Below are positions 1-9,168 of a DNA stretch of 64,000 bases, piece by piece. This DNA comes from Trichomonas vaginalis G3 (lineage: Eukaryota > Parabasalia > Trichomonadida > Trichomonadidae), in contig NC_067207.1 in assembly GCF_026262505.1 (NCBI RefSeq), positions 7,076,252 to 7,140,251 on the forward strand. Direction: 5' to 3'. Both the position numbers and the translations under genes were made by a program. The first letter of the stretch is position 1. Each line of letters opens with the position of its first letter. The notes beneath the pieces are model-generated. The model searched no databases. It was not told where the DNA came from and saw nothing but the letters and a program-made list of their open reading frames with translations.

Positions 1-641
1 TTATATTTCCTCATTGCTGCTTTACATTTTGAACATTGCGGGTTCATTTTTGCGTTATATTCTGAAACCTTACCTGCTAAAACAACTAAGGCGTCAATTG
101 CTCTCTTTAACTCAAAAGTTGCGGGTCTTATTTGTTCATTCCATATCTTACCTCTTCTATCTTTATCTCTTATCTGCCATACACATTTTGCAACTAACGA
201 AACAAAGTTGTCGTAGGTCTTAAACTCCCCAGATTTGTATATGTCAGAGATGTTCTTATATACCATATCGCAATCTTTGTCCATGACTTTGTGGTTGCAA
301 TGAAATCCAAGAAACTCATAGTTAACCTTTCGTATGAACTTCTTTATTTCTACTGAGTCAGTTGCTTTGACTTCTATTTCATCGAATTCAGGAATAGTGA
401 GCTTTTGTTGTTGTATTTCAGGAAGTTTAGGTAGATGGTCAATAATGTCCTGCATTTCATAAAGATACTGTTCATTTGTTTCATCTTTCGCAGTGCAATC
501 TAAATCTCCTTGGAGAAGTTCTTGCTTTATCTTCTGGATTTCTGTTTCGAAAGTATATGAAGAAGGAATGAAGCTTTTCATCTCTACTAACATTGAAGTT
601 GGGTTCATGACTAAAGAGTTTGGTGCTGTTGTTGCTAACAT
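1..641 (-). CDS. Maverick protein of unknown function, 3' part outside the window
   Basis: An open frame runs from the ATG at 639-641 leftwards off the edge of the window without a stop, at least 213 codons. I do not recognise the product. The visible part has a helical middle, one His/Cys-containing stretch around residues 115-120 (HCNHK), and two nearby Cys in a CSKC motif close to the window edge that could be half of a zinc site. Upstream lies the T-rich leader seen before other genes of this element (TTTTTATTG, then ATG). It is transcribed away from the hairpin repeats at 704-926. Being part of an element, it is probably replication- or particle-related, but the sequence does not say which. 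Confidence 0.6.
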   Translation of the reverse strand, partial: MLATTAPNSLVMNPTSMLVEMKSFIPSSYTFETEIQKIKQELLQGDLDCTAKDETNEQYLYEMQDIIDHLPKLPEIQQQKLTIPEFDEIEVKATDSVEIKKFIRKVNYEFLGFHCNHKVMDKDCDMVYKNISDIYKSGEFKTYDNFVSLVAKCVWQIRDKDRRGKIWNEQIRPATFELKRAIDALVVLAGKVSEYNAKMNPQCSKCKAAMRKY

Positions 642-703
642 GTTCTTACAATAAAAATAAAAAAATATTTTTTTAAAAAACCAACTTTATTTTTTATTTC
701 GGG

Positions 704-926
704 AAAATTCATGAGGTGAAAAAAGAGGTGAAAAAAGAGGTGAAATCTCACCTCTTCACCTAAAATATATTTTTGTCTGATTTACGCTCATTACGATGAA
801 GTTTCGACAAAACATTTACGTTCATGTTTGACAAAACATTTACGATGAAATCATGAAAATTCATGAGGTGAAAAAAGAGGTGAAAAAAGAGGTGAAATCT
901 CACCTCTTCACCTAAAATATATTTTT
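704..926. repeat. two 71-bp direct repeats, each with a strong hairpin
   Basis: Copies at 704-774 and 856-926 are almost identical. Each contains two AGAGGTGA blocks followed by the complementary TCACCTCT, so each can fold into a hairpin with an 8-bp stem and a short loop, then continues into an A/T-rich run. They lie in the gene-poor gap between two leftward element genes. In the spacer, GACAAAACATTTACG is also repeated. A role in transcription termination, RNA processing or replication of the element is possible; none is shown. Confidence 0.75.
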
Positions 927-990
927 ATTGAATTCAGCAACAAAGTTCAAATTGTAAAAAGTCAAGCTTGAAAAATCTAAGTGTTTAGTC

Positions 991-1170
991 TTAGTAAGAT
1001 GGTAGCTTCTTAAAGCATATGCCGTCCTTGAGTTTTATGTACGTGAAGAGAAGTACAATGAATTCAATTACGAGTACAATTGCAATGACAACTAAGGCAA
1101 CTATTTTTGTCTTTTGCCAGCAAGGGTACTTCTTCTCTTCCAATGGTTCGGCAGAACTATACTCACTCAT
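991..1170 (-). CDS. small single-pass membrane protein of the Maverick
   Basis: A 59-residue frame whose first ATG is at 1168-1170. It has a polar N-terminus (MSEYSSAEPLEEKKYPCW), then one strongly hydrophobic segment around residues 23-44, and a short basic tail. The longer reading that starts 12 bases upstream uses TTG and is unlikely in a eukaryote. The function is unknown; small membrane proteins are common in virus-like elements, so an envelope- or entry-related role is only a guess. It sits between the hairpin repeats and a cluster of small rightward frames. Confidence 0.45.
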   Translation of the reverse strand: MSEYSSAEPLEEKKYPCWQKTKIVALVVIAIVLVIEFIVLLFTYIKLKDGICFKKLPSY

Positions 1171-1450
1171 GAGAAATGCCAAAACGGTTTAATAGAAAAA
1201 GTGTCATTTTTTCATGTCGAAGACTCGAAGGTGCAACACTTCCAAAATACCGACGAACTCAGAAGAGCAGCATGGCAGTATCTTCTTGACAACTTCTTTG
1301 AGTTCTCCAGGTACACCTTGGAAAATGCTGAAGAACTCCGACACAGAGAATTTGGAGAAATTGCACTCCAATACTACCTTGACAAAAACAAAGGGTAAAC
1401 AAAGGGTAAAATAAGACTAAAAACTTAACGTTTAAAAAGTGACATTTTTA

Positions 1451-1651
1451 ATGAGCTCCGAGTCACCGAGAAAACTTGGTCAGATGTTAGCAGCTTACTT
1501 CCCTGAGGAGGATGGAAGCGTTACATACGTAAGGTTCAAAAACAACGAACCTGGAATTGCGTACCAAATTCGCAATTACATGACCATGGAAGAGTACGAA
1601 AGGTTTCTACAAGAGAAACCAGCTCTAAACAACTCAGAAAAGAAAGAGTAA
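1451..1651 (+). CDS. small Maverick protein, unknown
   Basis: A 66-residue frame beginning at ATG 1451 (MSSESPRKLGQML) after a TCATTTTT-like stretch; the longer reading begins at a non-ATG codon. The protein is soluble, mixed charge, with no recognised motif. Another protein-like frame lies just upstream on the same strand (about 1210-1398; rich in Glu, Leu and Tyr) but has no convincing ATG. Both are assigned to the element only by position. Confidence 0.4.
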   Translation: MSSESPRKLGQMLAAYFPEEDGSVTYVRFKNNEPGIAYQIRNYMTMEEYERFLQEKPALNNSEKKE

Positions 1652-1710
1652 AAAGTTTAACTCGTAATTGTTTATTTTTTTACTTGTATGGGCAAGCTGC
1701 AAGAATGAAG

Positions 1711-2391
1711 TCAAACTATCTCCGTCTTTGTCTTGACCAGTTGGACTGCTCTTGCGAGTACGTCTGTTTTGCGGTCTCCAGCTGGTGTCTGACCTTCGTA
1801 ATTGCGCATGTTCTTGAGAGCTCCAACTGTAAATGGTTGTAGGATGAAGAGTCTCTCAGACTGCTTGAGGTAGTCTTCACGGTCACGAACCGAATCTGTG
1901 GTACGAGTCGAATCGGTCGACTTTAGGGAAGAGACTGAAAGCCTGTCTTCTTCCATTGGGGTAGTAGCATACTCTTTGCGTAAGCGGTTCAGACCTTCCT
2001 CGAACTCTTGGTCTATTGAGATTGGAATTGTGGGGCAGGGTTTTGCATAAACATCCAAGGGTTGGGGAAGTAAGGCATAGGCTGAGGAGGAGGGTAGTTC
2101 GGGAAGCCTTGTGGTAGGTAGTAACCTTGAGGTGGAAATTGGTAGTAATTTGGTGGAGGGACTTGCTGGAACTGAGGTTGCTGAGGTGCAGGGCTGGTGC
2201 TTTAGGTTCCTCTGGTTTGGGAATGGGCTCGGTTGGTGGTACGTCGGACATTCTGTTTGTGGCTTAACGTCGGAAGGAAAAACCTTTCCTGTCGGAAGGA
2301 AAAACCTTTCCTGTTGGAAGAAAAAACTTTTCCTGTTGGAAGGAAAAAACTTTCCTGTCGGAAGGAAAAACTTTTTCTGAAGTTCGACCAA
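1711..2391 (-). pseudogene. Pro/Ser-rich Maverick protein, remnant
   Basis: A leftward coding stretch whose C-terminal half reads like a real protein (acidic, with short helices, ending VKTKTEIV). The N-terminal half is low-complexity, and its first part runs through the palindromic minisatellite at 2275-2500, where the same repeat can be read in several frames as a Phe/Leu/Pro/Thr/Gly/Lys-rich peptide. An ATG at 2251 in another frame opens a Pro-rich protein over the same DNA. The gene appears broken. No family was recognised. Confidence 0.4.
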
Positions 2392-2500
2392 AAGTTCTCA
2401 ATTTTCGAAAATTTGAATGGTTTACGGACGGACAACTGGAAGAGTCCTTTCCTGTCGGAAGGAAAATTTTTTCCAGTTGTCGGGAAAATATTTCCTGTCG
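2275..2500. repeat. palindromic minisatellite
   Basis: At least five units of about 21-22 bp based on GTCGGAAGGAAAAACCTTTC are strung together over 2275-2380. Two or three more diverged units lie at 2445-2500. Each unit is nearly self-complementary (GGAAA ... TTTCC), so neighbouring units can form hairpins on either strand. The array overlaps the start of the leftward Pro-rich frame, and its expansion may have changed that gene. Confidence 0.75.
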
Positions 2501-2960
2501 GATGGAAGGACTCGGAATACCAGAAGGATTTGACGAGGCAATTTACCTTATAGAGATAAATGAAGTTGTTAAGCAGTACTTGCGCAGGGTAATGAAGCCA
2601 AGGTCAAGTTCACCACTATTTCTGGAAGGTCTACACTTCAGCTCGAGACTTCGACTGGAATTCCAATTCAAATACCAGACGGGACAGCCTACGATGGCAT
2701 AAAGGACGCCAAAAAGAGAAGCTCTTGTTAAGTTCCTAAACAAACGTCCTTGGATAAAAATACCAAACAAGGAGAACCCCCTACCCCATATGAAATTGGC
2801 AATTCAGTCTCTCCTTCACTTCTCGGTCAGCGTTCTACATAACCTGTGAAGGCGACATCCAACCAGTTCAGTCAACCTTAACGTTTTGAGTAAAAACATT
2901 TTTTTTCATTTTTTTGAATGAAGCAAGTTAAATTCGTCCCACACCAATCTCAATGGACCG

Positions 2961-3503
2961 ATGAAGAGTTTCAAGCCATGGTTTGAAGGCGTTGAGAACG
3001 ACATAGACGGCGAACTTGAAGGAGCTCAAACCACAATTGCAACCAAAATTGCACAAGTCAAGGAACAGATAGCTCCACTTAAAGCTACCAAAGCTACTCT
3101 TGACCTCATGGATAGTTACCGTTTAGAAGTAAAGAGTGGAATAAGACAATTAAAATTAAAACTCTTAAATTACGAAGCTATACTCCAAAAGTTAGCAGAA
3201 ATGAGAAGACTTTACCAGAGCTACTTACATGTAAGGGACTTACCTTCAAGCAGTCCGACCAAAGATGAATTTTCTGACATTGTCCCAATTTTGTCCGAAA
3301 GTCAGCTCAGATGTTTTGAACTGCTCCCAACATATCCAGAATATGAACGTTTGCCTGAACTCTTTCGCAATCTCAAAAAACGTTTTTTGGTTCTCATGTT
3401 CGAAACTTTTATCGGAAGAGACAACAAACGTTCAGAAGAAGAACAAGATATTATTTTAAACTTGTTGTATGACTTAACCGTCATAACAAGCTTTTTGAAG
3501 TAA
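2961..3503 (+). CDS. coiled-coil protein of the Maverick
   Basis: A 180-residue frame from ATG 2961. It is almost entirely helical, with heptad-like Leu/Ile/Lys spacing between residues about 15 and 85 (two coiled-coil segments), followed by a Leu/Tyr-rich C-terminal half. No catalytic motif or membrane segment is visible. It lies 32 bases upstream of the HNH-like protein gene on the same strand, so the two may be co-expressed. A structural or scaffold role is plausible but unproven. Confidence 0.5.
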   Translation: MKSFKPWFEGVENDIDGELEGAQTTIATKIAQVKEQIAPLKATKATLDLMDSYRLEVKSGIRQLKLKLLNYEAILQKLAEMRRLYQSYLHVRDLPSSSPTKDEFSDIVPILSESQLRCFELLPTYPEYERLPELFRNLKKRFLVLMFETFIGRDNKRSEEEQDIILNLLYDLTVITSFLK

Positions 3504-3535
3504 AACCGTCATTCTCAAACCACTTCATTTTTTCG

Positions 3536-4234
3536 ATGTCCGAACAAGCACCGAAGCCAAACTCAATGGCAGATGTCCTTTCAAGTTTGCCAGACAAGCG
3601 CCCAGTTCAAATTCAAAATTTGAATTTGAAAGCTCATCTGACAAACACCGTTCAGACTCTCCAAAGTAGTCTTATGGAAGAGATGACCAAGCTCAAAGCC
3701 GATGTCCTCATGAACCAAGCTTCCAATGAGAAATGCCTGAATGATTTGACGGAAACCTTGCGCATTTACGCGAGAGAGAACCGAGACCTTGCCAGACTCA
3801 TCTACCGTTTCTTCGAAGAGATAGACGCCATCTGGAAGGTACTCGGAAAGGACAGAACATGCAACACCGTAATTCGTGAACACAGAATTGAAGAAGGAAT
3901 TGTCGAGGAAGAAGAGAAACACGAAGAAGAGGAAGAAGAGGAAGAAGAGAAACACGAAGAAGAGGAAGTTTGGGCAACCCTTGTTGCCGATGACACTTAC
4001 GAAATTTCCCAACCCTACCCATACCAAATCCGCAACAAGGAGACAGGCAAGGTTCTTACCCCAGTCCTCAACAACTTGGGACACTTGAACCTTACCCTTC
4101 GGAATCGCGGTTCAATCTCCATGGGCAAGCTTGTCGCAATTCAATGGGTTCCAAATCCAAACAAGAAGACGAAGGTTAGACACATTGACGGTGACAAGCT
4201 CAACAACCGTAAGGAGAACCTCGAGTGGTTCTAA
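3536..4234 (+). CDS. coiled-coil protein with C-terminal HNH-like segment
   Basis: A 232-residue frame from ATG 3536. Residues about 30-100 are helical. Residues about 118-145 are a nearly pure Glu/Lys run whose DNA is a simple GAA/GAG repeat. The last 80 residues look like the HNH/NUMOD-type domains of homing and phage endonucleases: a strand-rich part (YQIRNKETGKVL), then AIQW and finally RHIDGDKLNNRKENLEW, which matches the H-x-D-G-(x)n-N-R-x-E-N-L-x-W signature. The first His of the catalytic pair is replaced by Arg-His, and there are no zinc Cys, as is usual for this subtype. Nuclease activity is inferred, not shown; a DNA-binding role is the alternative. Confidence 0.6.
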   Translation: MSEQAPKPNSMADVLSSLPDKRPVQIQNLNLKAHLTNTVQTLQSSLMEEMTKLKADVLMNQASNEKCLNDLTETLRIYARENRDLARLIYRFFEEIDAIWKVLGKDRTCNTVIREHRIEEGIVEEEEKHEEEEEEEEEKHEEEEVWATLVADDTYEISQPYPYQIRNKETGKVLTPVLNNLGHLNLTLRNRGSISMGKLVAIQWVPNPNKKTKVRHIDGDKLNNRKENLEWF

Positions 4235-4283
4235 GAGTAAAAAAATTTTATTTTAGGGGGAAACCCCGAGTAAATTTAGGTGT

Positions 4284-4547
4284 TTATTTAGTTAAGTAGC
4301 TTAAATTAATGAGAATTTGGACAAGTAGTTCCTGACCCCTGAATTGGACTCTTTCGTCATCCCAGTTGCGTAGGAGGTCGTCCCAGAGGAGTTGGTAGAA
4401 TTGCCAATCCAAGGACGATTTGTCCTCCCAGGCATTGAGGATGTACTGCTCGTAGAGTCTCATGACCTCTGCCTTGCACCAGACACCCTCTCCCTTGGAA
4501 CGTAAGGCTTCTTCGAAGTGCTCGAATGCGATTGGCTGCGTGACCAT
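4284..4547 (-). CDS. small Trp-rich Maverick protein, unknown
   Basis: An 87-residue frame starting at ATG 4547; the longer version starts with GTG. A TCATT initiator-like site lies just upstream (4552-4556, minus strand). The protein is acidic and helical with many aromatic residues (WCKAEVMRLYEQY, WQFYQLLWDDLLRNW). It is divergently arranged with the rightward frame at 4578, only 30 bases away, so both may share a promoter region. No known family recognised. Confidence 0.45.
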   Translation of the reverse strand: MVTQPIAFEHFEEALRSKGEGVWCKAEVMRLYEQYILNAWEDKSSLDWQFYQLLWDDLLRNWDDERVQFRGQELLVQILINLSYLTK

Positions 4548-4577
4548 CGGAAATGACACTTTTTGTCCGTTTGGTCA

Positions 4578-4823
4578 ATGTTCGTGTCTCGTGCCATAGT
4601 CGACGAAAATACAGACAAACAGGTTATATATGAGTTTGAGACCAAGAATGGTGTAACTCGACCTGTCCGATTCAAAGACTCCGAGGGCGACCATGAAATT
4701 AAACGGAAATTACCTAGGAAGGAATATAAAATGGACTGGTTGCCACCACCTCCACCTCCACCACCTTTACCTGTTCCTCAAGTAAATAAGCCTTTCCCGT
4801 TCCCAAGAATTCCCACATTTTAA
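4578..4823 (+). CDS. small proline-rich Maverick protein
   Basis: An 81-residue frame from ATG 4578. The first 55 residues are charged, and they are followed by a run of eight prolines and further Pro/Phe-rich sequence to the end. Pro-rich tails of this kind often act as short binding motifs for host SH3, profilin or WW-type partners; that is inference. It stops 22 bases before the end of the leftward polymerase region. Confidence 0.45.
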   Translation: MFVSRAIVDENTDKQVIYEFETKNGVTRPVRFKDSEGDHEIKRKLPRKEYKMDWLPPPPPPPPLPVPQVNKPFPFPRIPTF

Positions 4824-4845
4824 TTCAAATTCGAATAAAAATTTT

Positions 4846-6778
4846 TTATTTCATGCAATGTTTTATTTCTGTGCCGTCTTCAAGTATGCCCCAATACTTA
4901 CGCTTGGAGAGGACATGAACTTCGGTGAAAATTTTGTCCAATTTGAATTGACCCATCTTTTCACCGACCATTCCCATTTCAATGAGTTTGTTGTATCCTT
5001 CTTCGTTCGTCATGAGTGCGTCGATGTTCTCATAGTAAACCTTGACTTTGGATTTGACTTCGGAGAAGAATTTGTTGTACTCGTCAAGGACTGCTTTTGC
5101 GAACTGAGGGTAAGACCAATGTTCGACAATAGGTTTTAATGTGGTTACTAAGCCACTTTCACCTTCGGTAAATTCGTATTTCAAAACAAAAGGAGAAAAC
5201 CTTTCAACAAAGTTGTCGACCTTCTCATAATGTTTACTCTTCATCTCTTGAGGTTTTTTAATGGAATACCCCCATGTCGAATTCATAAGCAATTTTAATG
5301 TCATTGCAAGTTTGGGGTTTGAAGCTTTCCTAATATCATACAGTTGTTGTATGACTTTTCCAACTGTATAGTTCCTTCCTGGGAACTCACCATCTTCGTT
5401 TGGAATTCCAGTCGGGATATATTGGACGAACCTCATGTACGCAGCGTTAAGGTCGACATAGTATATCTTTTCATCTGAGTCGAACTTGTCGCATCCAATC
5501 GGACCAGTTCGTGGAAATTCAAGTGAGTCTCTTATCTTCTGAGAAACTTCTCCTGTTATCTCATAAACATCGTCGAAGCAACCTGTTTCATATAAAACCT
5601 TCTGACCTAACTCAGATGCTCTCCAATACAATTTGACGTCAATTGGATGTCTCAATGGAAGTTTGTTTATAGCATCTTGAAGTTCTTGCAACCTCATTGG
5701 AAGTTCTTCTGGTTCAGGTTGGTATCCGAACAATCCAACTCCTTTTGGAACAGTGTACTTCTTTTGTGCTATAACTTTGTCTGGAACAACTTTTGGTCTT
5801 GCTAAAATGAAAAGTTTGTTTCGTCTTTTGGTACAAAAGTTTCTGTCAGCTTGTCATCTGGAATTGGTTCCAACAAACCTTTCTCGAAAAGAATGTTTAC
5901 AGCTCTGACAATGTTGCACTTGCCTTTTCCGAACATAAGACTTTCGTTCAACATGAAGTGGTTGTGGACAATTGCAATCTTCAACCATGGTAAGTCTTTG
6001 TCAACAACATAGTCGTCATGTGAAGAACCTTTAGCTGTAGGTATGTTGACTCGGATATTGACATTTGCCAACGGTGCAATTTTTGCCAATTGACCTCTGA
6101 GAATGTACCTTGTCTTCACACATGACTCAAGATACTTCATCTTCTCTTCTGTAACAAGACCAGAGTTCCTGAGACATGTAAGAATACAAGGTTCATTGAC
6201 AATTGTTTCAATTGAATTGTAAATTCCATACCTTGTCAAGTCAATGTCAGACTTATTTATGAACGGGAAGTATCCAGCATGTTGTCTGACTGCTTGAGGG
6301 TTAGGTTGGTACCATTCGAACTTCACGCTTACAATTCCTTCAATTGCATTCAAAATGTCTGAGTCGGAGTCAACCATTTGTTTCTCTTTGTAGTCTTGAA
6401 AGCGTCAAGAAGCATTGCAGCTGTTGTGACATTGCCATGTGCATAGTAAATGTGACCATCCAAATCTGTTATGGTCAATCTGAGATTGTATCCTTTCTTA
6501 TTTCCGTCTTGAATTGCAGCAAGTACTCCCATGAAGCCTTCTTTGTTCTTTCCATCGTCAAAGTTTACTGTAAAGGTTTGACCAGATGTAATTTTACTTC
6601 TAACTTCACGATACTTCTCATATGCATATCTTGTTCTTTCCATGGGAGCATGTGCGTCTTCACCTTTTCCTTTTTTCCTCCTCAAAGGATGCAATTGTTC
6701 GTCATGTTTCCAGTAGAACCTGGCAAAGCCGTCGTGTCCTTCAACTTGAGGCTCACTAACATCGAAAGGCATGTCCAT
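4846..6778 (-). pseudogene. Maverick B-family DNA polymerase, remnant
   Basis: This leftward region holds recognisable pieces of a protein-primed family B DNA polymerase, the hallmark replicase of Mavericks. The palm motif A region is visible as YVDLNAAYMRF, motif B as KLLMNSTWGYSIKK, and the motif C area as YYENIDALMTN, which departs from the usual YxDTD. The 5'-proximal portion (from about 6778 down) contains element-specific sequence with a basic stretch. The gene is broken and cannot encode a full-length enzyme as it stands. Confidence 0.8.
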
Positions 6779-6801
6779 AAGACGTTCTTCTTCTAACCTC
6801 T

Positions 6802-6987
6802 CTAGTCTGTTTGGATAATTGCGCGTGCTGTTTCCAAGTCCATTTCATAGCGAAGACCAGACAATTTGTCATAGACTTTTATGGGTCTTCCCTTCCTATA
6901 TTTAAACTTCTTTGAAACTTTCCAACCATATCTTTCTAACTCTGCTTTTATTCTAGCAGATTTTCTATCCATTCTATATGGGGGCAT
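6802..6987 (-). CDS. small basic Maverick protein
   Basis: A 61-residue, Lys/Arg-rich frame from ATG 6987 (MPPYRMDRKSARIK). It resembles small nucleic-acid-binding or virion-core proteins in composition only. The leader shows the element motif TTTTTATAGAA directly before the ATG. It lies immediately upstream of the polymerase region on the same strand. Confidence 0.5.
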   Translation of the reverse strand: MPPYRMDRKSARIKAELERYGWKVSKKFKYRKGRPIKVYDKLSGLRYEMDLETARAIIQTD

Positions 6988-7009
6988 TTCTATAAAAATA
7001 AAAAAATAT

Positions 7010-7241
7010 TTTTTTCTTTACTTTACATAACCGCCTGCTGCCATAAGTCTTTGACGCCAACCCATACCAGCTAATGAAGGTTGACTTGGTTTAGTTTGGA
7101 AACTAACCTTTGGTTTTGGTTTATCTTCAGTTTTTGGCTCACCTTCTTCTATCGGTTTTCGTCACTTTTTGGTTCACCTGACTTTACTTCACTTGCAGGT
7201 ATGGTTGTGTCGTCAACATCTTCATAAATATCATATGCCAT
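7010..7241 (-). pseudogene. small acidic Maverick protein, remnant
   Basis: A leftward reading starts at ATG 7241 with an acidic stretch (MAYDIYEDVDDTTIPASE) and becomes Lys/Pro-rich. The remainder of the region down to about 7020 still shows biased, protein-like composition. It is short and looks broken. No family recognised. Confidence 0.3.
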
Positions 7242-7385
7242 TTGTTTTTGTTTTCCTTTCAACTTTTTTGTGTTTGTTGTAAAGTTTAGAATATTTCGAC
7301 TCTAAGTCAATGAGATGTTCTATAATGAACTGTTGGTCAGTGAAGTAAACTTTTCCATCTGTTGTCTCGAAAGCTCCTTCAGACT

Positions 7386-7601
7386 TCAATATTTTATTTG
7401 TGAGAGTCTGTTTCTTTTTGAGATACTAGCCGTTCCATTTCTATGAAAAGTGACTTTATAGTTAGGGTTTGTATTTCCAGACCTGGCACTTTCTATTATT
7501 GAATTTTTCTCTTCATCTGTAAGTTCTTTGACAGGTTTTGACAATGGTTCTGAACTTTTTGTTTGTGGTGTCAAATCTACCGTTTCAACTTCTTCGGTCA
7601 T
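7386..7601 (-). CDS. small Maverick protein, unknown
   Basis: A 71-residue frame from ATG 7601 (MTEEVETVDLTPQ). It has an acidic N-terminus and a Lys/Arg/Asn-rich end. Its leader, TTTTTTACTGAGATGAA then ATG, is the same as that of the next gene upstream at 7776, which supports both as real transcription units of the element. Confidence 0.45.
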   Translation of the reverse strand: MTEEVETVDLTPQTKSSEPLSKPVKELTDEEKNSIIESARSGNTNPNYKVTFHRNGTASISKRNRLSQIKY

Positions 7602-7620
7602 TTCATCTCAGTAAAAAATT

Positions 7621-7776
7621 TTAGTTTGTTTTGTTTTCAACTGGTTGTTTAGGTTTTTTAAGTCGGTCTAAAACTTCCTGAGGTATAGGAAGAACTTGAC
7701 AAACACGTGGTTGTGTAACTGCTGGAAGTCGACAAATCCATCTTGAACCCATTTGTCTCAATGCTGTATTGTTCAT
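7621..7776 (-). CDS. 51-residue Maverick protein
   Basis: A short frame from ATG 7776 to the stop at 7621. The product is basic with scattered Pro and two Cys (WICRLPAV, RVCQVLPIP). It shares its 17-base leader with the gene at 7601. Function unknown. Confidence 0.45.
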   Translation of the reverse strand: MNNTALRQMGSRWICRLPAVTQPRVCQVLPIPQEVLDRLKKPKQPVENKTN

Positions 7777-7836
7777 TTCATCTCAGTAAAAAAATTTACA
7801 TTCCCCACGTTTGAGGTGGTTGCGGTTGGTTGTTGT

Positions 7837-8195
7837 TTACCCATTGTTGTGCATGGTTATATCCTCTGTTAAAGAATCTTTCACCTTGGTCCATATAGTG
7901 CCCTGCTTGGTTATAGTATCATTTGCTTTGTTATAGTAGTTTCCTGCTTGTCTTCCTACATTGTCCATCCATCCTTGAACTTTTCCTCTTGTTTCAGGAT
8001 TTGGAATAAGATTTGCTGCATCTCGTGCTACCTCCCAACCTTTCTGTACAGTTTGTATAATAGGTTGTGCTTTCTCTTTAAGTATACCTAATGTACTCAA
8101 AATCTTCCTTCCAATTCCAAATGCACCTCTAGCTATTGTTCCACTGCGGGTAAAAATCTGGATGCAACTCCTGCTAATGCGCCAAATAAACCCAT
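7837..8195 (-). pseudogene. Maverick amphipathic protein, remnant
   Basis: Leftward reading from the ATG at 8195, preceded by TTTTTTACCCTATAAGAA. The protein-like part has a Gly/Ala/Ile-rich amphipathic stretch (RGAFGIGRKILSTLGILK), then helices with Asn/Gln. That pattern resembles membrane-lytic or minor capsid proteins of adenovirus-like viruses, but this is a compositional likeness only. The gene looks broken. Confidence 0.4.
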
Positions 8196-8265
8196 TTCTT
8201 ATAGGGTAAAAAATGACGAATCCAAACAAGGACCCTATGTTTCTAAAGCGACAAAGAAAGCACTC

Positions 8266-9168
8266 ATGATAAAAATCTTTAGTTCAACACCAAATGCTTG
8301 GTTTATGGATATCTTGGAAAACATTCCGAGGTATAGAGAAGATGGACCACCATACTGGCTAATATTTGTCGGTCAAAACACAAGATACTGTGAAGCCATA
8401 CCATTGCAGTCCAAAAATATTTTAGATGTGAAAACTGCTTTGACAATATTCGTTGACAAATACCATCCAACAAAACTGACATCTGACTGTGAAAGTTCTT
8501 TCAAATCAGACGATATTAAAAACTATCTGCGTTCAAAAAATGTAAACCAATATTCATTGTCGACCAAAACCATTCTGCTCTTGGTGTCATTGACAGTTGT
8601 ATAAAAATCTTAAGAGACTTAAACCAACCACAAGGTGGTGAGGTAGATGAAATGTCATATGACGACAAGTACAGACACTTCTCCATGGCAAAGATGAGAC
8701 AAGTTTTAAATATTTACAATAGCCGTAAACAAAAAGGTTTGGGAAACCACTCCCCCGAAGAAATGAAAAACAACCCTGACTTAGAGAAAGACTATATATT
8801 TAATAGTTTAGTCAAAAGAGACAAACAAGAAAGAATGCCAGGCTTCAAACTTAAGAAAGGTGACAAAGTAAAATAGAAATACCTAAACGCGACCCATATG
8901 AAAATACTATTGACTATGACAACAATGGGAACTCGACAGGTACTCGCATTCGTGTTCGTAAAAATAGAAGAAAGTATACAAGAGAATATTATGAAGTTTT
9001 AGGCAAACATGGCAAAATGTACAGACTGCAAGCAGAAGATAAAACTACTATTGTCAGACCTCGTTTCAAACTTGTCAAAGTTCAAGGTGGTATACTTTCA
9101 AAGACAGTTCCTAACAAATATAAGACAACTCCTGACGAATATGCTAAAGAAGTTGAAAATGACGACTA
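8266..9168 (+). pseudogene. Maverick retroviral-type integrase, remnant
   Basis: The rightward region encodes fragments of the c-integrase typical of Mavericks, an RNase H-fold DDE recombinase that inserts the element. Visible landmarks are the first core Asp in WFMDILENI, the second in LTSDCESSF, and later C-terminal pieces (NIYNSRKQKGLGNHSPEEM, and a basic PGFKLKKGDKVK tail). The C-terminal part reaches the end of the fibre gene on the opposite strand. The gene is broken. Confidence 0.8.

Noticed and set aside
3581-4084. 167-codon leftward frame opposite the HNH-like gene
   Set aside because: It is the antisense of the Glu-rich run, giving a Phe/Leu run; the plus-strand protein has real motifs.
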